The position numbers and the translations under genes were made by a program. DNA of 64,000 nt, taken from the NCBI RefSeq assembly GCF_013385635.1, contig NZ_JACAPR010000008.1:124001-188000 (forward strand), in the 5' to 3' direction. Source of the DNA: Pseudomonas gingeri (GTDB lineage Bacteria; Pseudomonadota; Gammaproteobacteria; Pseudomonadales; Pseudomonadaceae). Positions 62,882-64,000 of the stretch are shown piece after piece (position 1 is the stretch's first letter; each line of letters opens with the position of its first letter). A model generated the notes under the pieces. That model ran no database searches. It had not been told where the DNA came from and worked only from the letters and a program-made list of their open reading frames with translations.

Positions 62882-63658
62882 TTATTCAGTCTGGCCCTGG
62901 CTGACGCATTCACCGCGCCGCCACAGGCTCCATTGGCCCGGTTCGTAGCGGGTCCAGGTCTCGTTTTCGGTCAGGGGTTCGGTGGCGATCACCGTGACCA
63001 CGTCGTTGGGGGTAGTCTCGGCCTGGAAGTCGACGATCACATCGACATCCTTCAGCCGTGCCGGACCAAAGGGCGCACGGCGGGTAATCTGCGCCAGCTT
63101 GGTCGAGCAATAGCAGAACAGCCAGTCGCCGTCGCTGAGCAGGCAGTTGAACACCCCCTTGCCGCGATACTCGGCACAGGCCTGGACCAGAGACGGCAAC
63201 AACGCCTCCACCTCGACCGGCTCGGGGAACGCCTGGCGTACGCGATTGAGCAGGTCGCAGAAAGCCGCCTCGCTGTCGGTATCGCCGACCGGGCGATAAA
63301 AACTGCTCGGCGGCTGGAAGTCCGCCAACTGGCCGTTATGCGCGAAACACCAGTTGCGTCCCCACAGCTCGCGGACAAAGGGATGGGTGTTGGACAGGCA
63401 GACCTTGCCGACATTGGCCTGGCGGATATGCCCGATCACCACTTCGCTCTTGATCGGGTAACGCTGCACCAATTGCGCGACTTCCGATTCACAGCTCGCG
63501 GCCGGGTCCTGGAACAGGCGCAGCCCGCGACCTTCGTAGAACCCGATACCCCAGCCGTCGCGATGGGGACCGGTACGTCCACCACGCTGCATCAGCCCGG
63601 TAAAGCTGAAAACGATATCGGTCGGCACATTGGCGCTCATGCCCAACAATTCACACAT
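62882..63658 (-). CDS. Class II glutamine amidotransferase (YafJ-like)
   Basis: The product is 258 residues starting MCELLGMSANVPTDIVFSF; Cys2 becomes the N-terminal nucleophile once Met is removed. GPHRDGWGIGFYEGRG, GHIRQANVG, NTHPF, WCFAHNGQL and DTDSEAAFCDLL are the standard Ntn-hydrolase glutaminase motifs. No synthase domain is attached, so the acceptor of the released ammonia is unknown; some YafJ relatives are isolated hydrolases of gamma-glutamyl compounds. Confidence 0.92.
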   Translation of the reverse strand: MCELLGMSANVPTDIVFSFTGLMQRGGRTGPHRDGWGIGFYEGRGLRLFQDPAASCESEVAQLVQRYPIKSEVVIGHIRQANVGKVCLSNTHPFVRELWGRNWCFAHNGQLADFQPPSSFYRPVGDTDSEAAFCDLLNRVRQAFPEPVEVEALLPSLVQACAEYRGKGVFNCLLSDGDWLFCYCSTKLAQITRRAPFGPARLKDVDVIVDFQAETTPNDVVTVIATEPLTENETWTRYEPGQWSLWRRGECVSQGQTE

Positions 63659-63690
63659 GCTCGGACTCTCGCTTCAATGCAGGAACACGC

Positions 63691-64000
63691 TTACAAACGC
63701 GGCTCGACCCGTGGGCGACCGGCGCCAGCAGGAGGCGGCGGACGACGCGGGCGTTCCTGGCGATCCGGGGCGGCAAAAGGCTGGTCATCCGCCTCGACTT
63801 CAGCGCGAGCCGCGGCGGCAGCTGCCGACTGCAGCTTACGGGCCTTGCCGGCACGCTCGATCGGCCAACGGATCAGCACAAAGACCACATACACACCGAG
63901 GGCGATGATCAGATACATGAACAGGTCGGAGACCGCGCGCCAGGCGTTGTTGCCGACCTTGAACAACAGGTCGAGGGCGGTAATCGCGACGGCCGGGGCA
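63691..64000 (-). CDS. C-terminal part of a membrane protein (start outside window)
   Basis: The frame is open to the right edge, so about 102 C-terminal residues are seen. One strong helix (DLFMYLIIALGVYVVFVLIRWPIERAGKARK) is followed by an Ala-rich, acidic, then Pro/Arg-rich disordered tail (APDRQERPRRPPPPAGAGRPRVEPRL). It ends 32 bases before the amidotransferase gene on the same strand and probably heads that operon. I do not recognise the family from this fragment. Confidence 0.7.
   Translation of the reverse strand, partial: APAVAITALDLLFKVGNNAWRAVSDLFMYLIIALGVYVVFVLIRWPIERAGKARKLQSAAAAAARAEVEADDQPFAAPDRQERPRRPPPPAGAGRPRVEPRL

Overview
The window is a GC-rich, densely packed bacterial chromosome segment that looks like Pseudomonas, most likely the P. 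fluorescens / P. putida side of the genus. The reasons are many REP-type palindromes of the GGAGCGGGCTTGCCCGCG and GGAGCCGGCTTGCCGGCG kinds, genus-typical genes (plpD-type patatin autotransporter, OprD-family porin, gbuA/gbuR, lpxO, cysK, pxpABC), and several blocks whose order matches P. aeruginosa PAO1 as I remember it. I see no phage, insertion sequence, CRISPR array, rRNA or tRNA. This is core or near-core housekeeping DNA, with interest concentrated in small genes, leaders and repeats.

Layout. 0-10.4 kb: end of a DMT exporter, a small Gly-rich membrane protein, a SelW-like thioredoxin-fold protein, patatin autotransporter plpD, a FimV-like LysM protein, a MarR regulator, recQ, a YecA-like protein, a YbaN-like membrane protein and the tRNA-modifying enzyme tapT. 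10.4-16 kb: guanidinobutyrate locus gbuR / gbuA plus an NTF2-like protein and two transporters (NCS1 and SSS), closed by a strong terminator. 16-23.5 kb: an orphan acyl-carrier-like protein, a 41-codon ORF matching the PA1414 (sicX sRNA) position, LysR/MFS and DMT genes, cvfB, a small basic protein, a lipoprotein and a DUF2513-like protein. 23.6-27.4 kb: a tightly coupled three-gene operon of unknown function (long helical protein, DUF6384-like membrane protein, coiled-coil protein with a serine-rich tail), the best candidate here for an undescribed system. 27.5-39 kb: DEAD-box helicase, YbdG-type mechanosensitive channel, YigM-type transporter, azoR with a structured leader, LysR, alpha/beta hydrolase, cyclophilin, ABC exporter, aqpZ and a FemAB-like acyltransferase. 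39-49 kb: OprD-family porin, ECF sigma factor with zinc-finger anti-sigma, KAS III-like synthase, hrpA, aceK. 49-57 kb: two DMT transporters, LpxO-like hydroxylase, cysK, a DUF748 protein, MoxR ATPase and a VWA protein. 57-64 kb: the 5-oxoprolinase operon (transporter-pxpA-pxpB-pxpC) with a divergent LysR gene, a DUF2937 protein, a class II glutamine amidotransferase and the end of a membrane protein.

How genes work together: gbuA releases urea and 4-aminobutyrate from guanidinobutyrate, with regulator and permeases beside it; PxpA/B/C form one ATP-dependent 5-oxoprolinase with its own probable importer and regulator; the ECF factor and its zinc-finger partner overlap by 7 bases and lie just downstream of the KAS III gene; MoxR and VWA proteins form a typical AAA/VWA chaperone pair. 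Start codons were chosen from Shine-Dalgarno spacing and family N-termini, and several differ from the longest open frame. All family and synteny statements come from memory of the families, not from searches.
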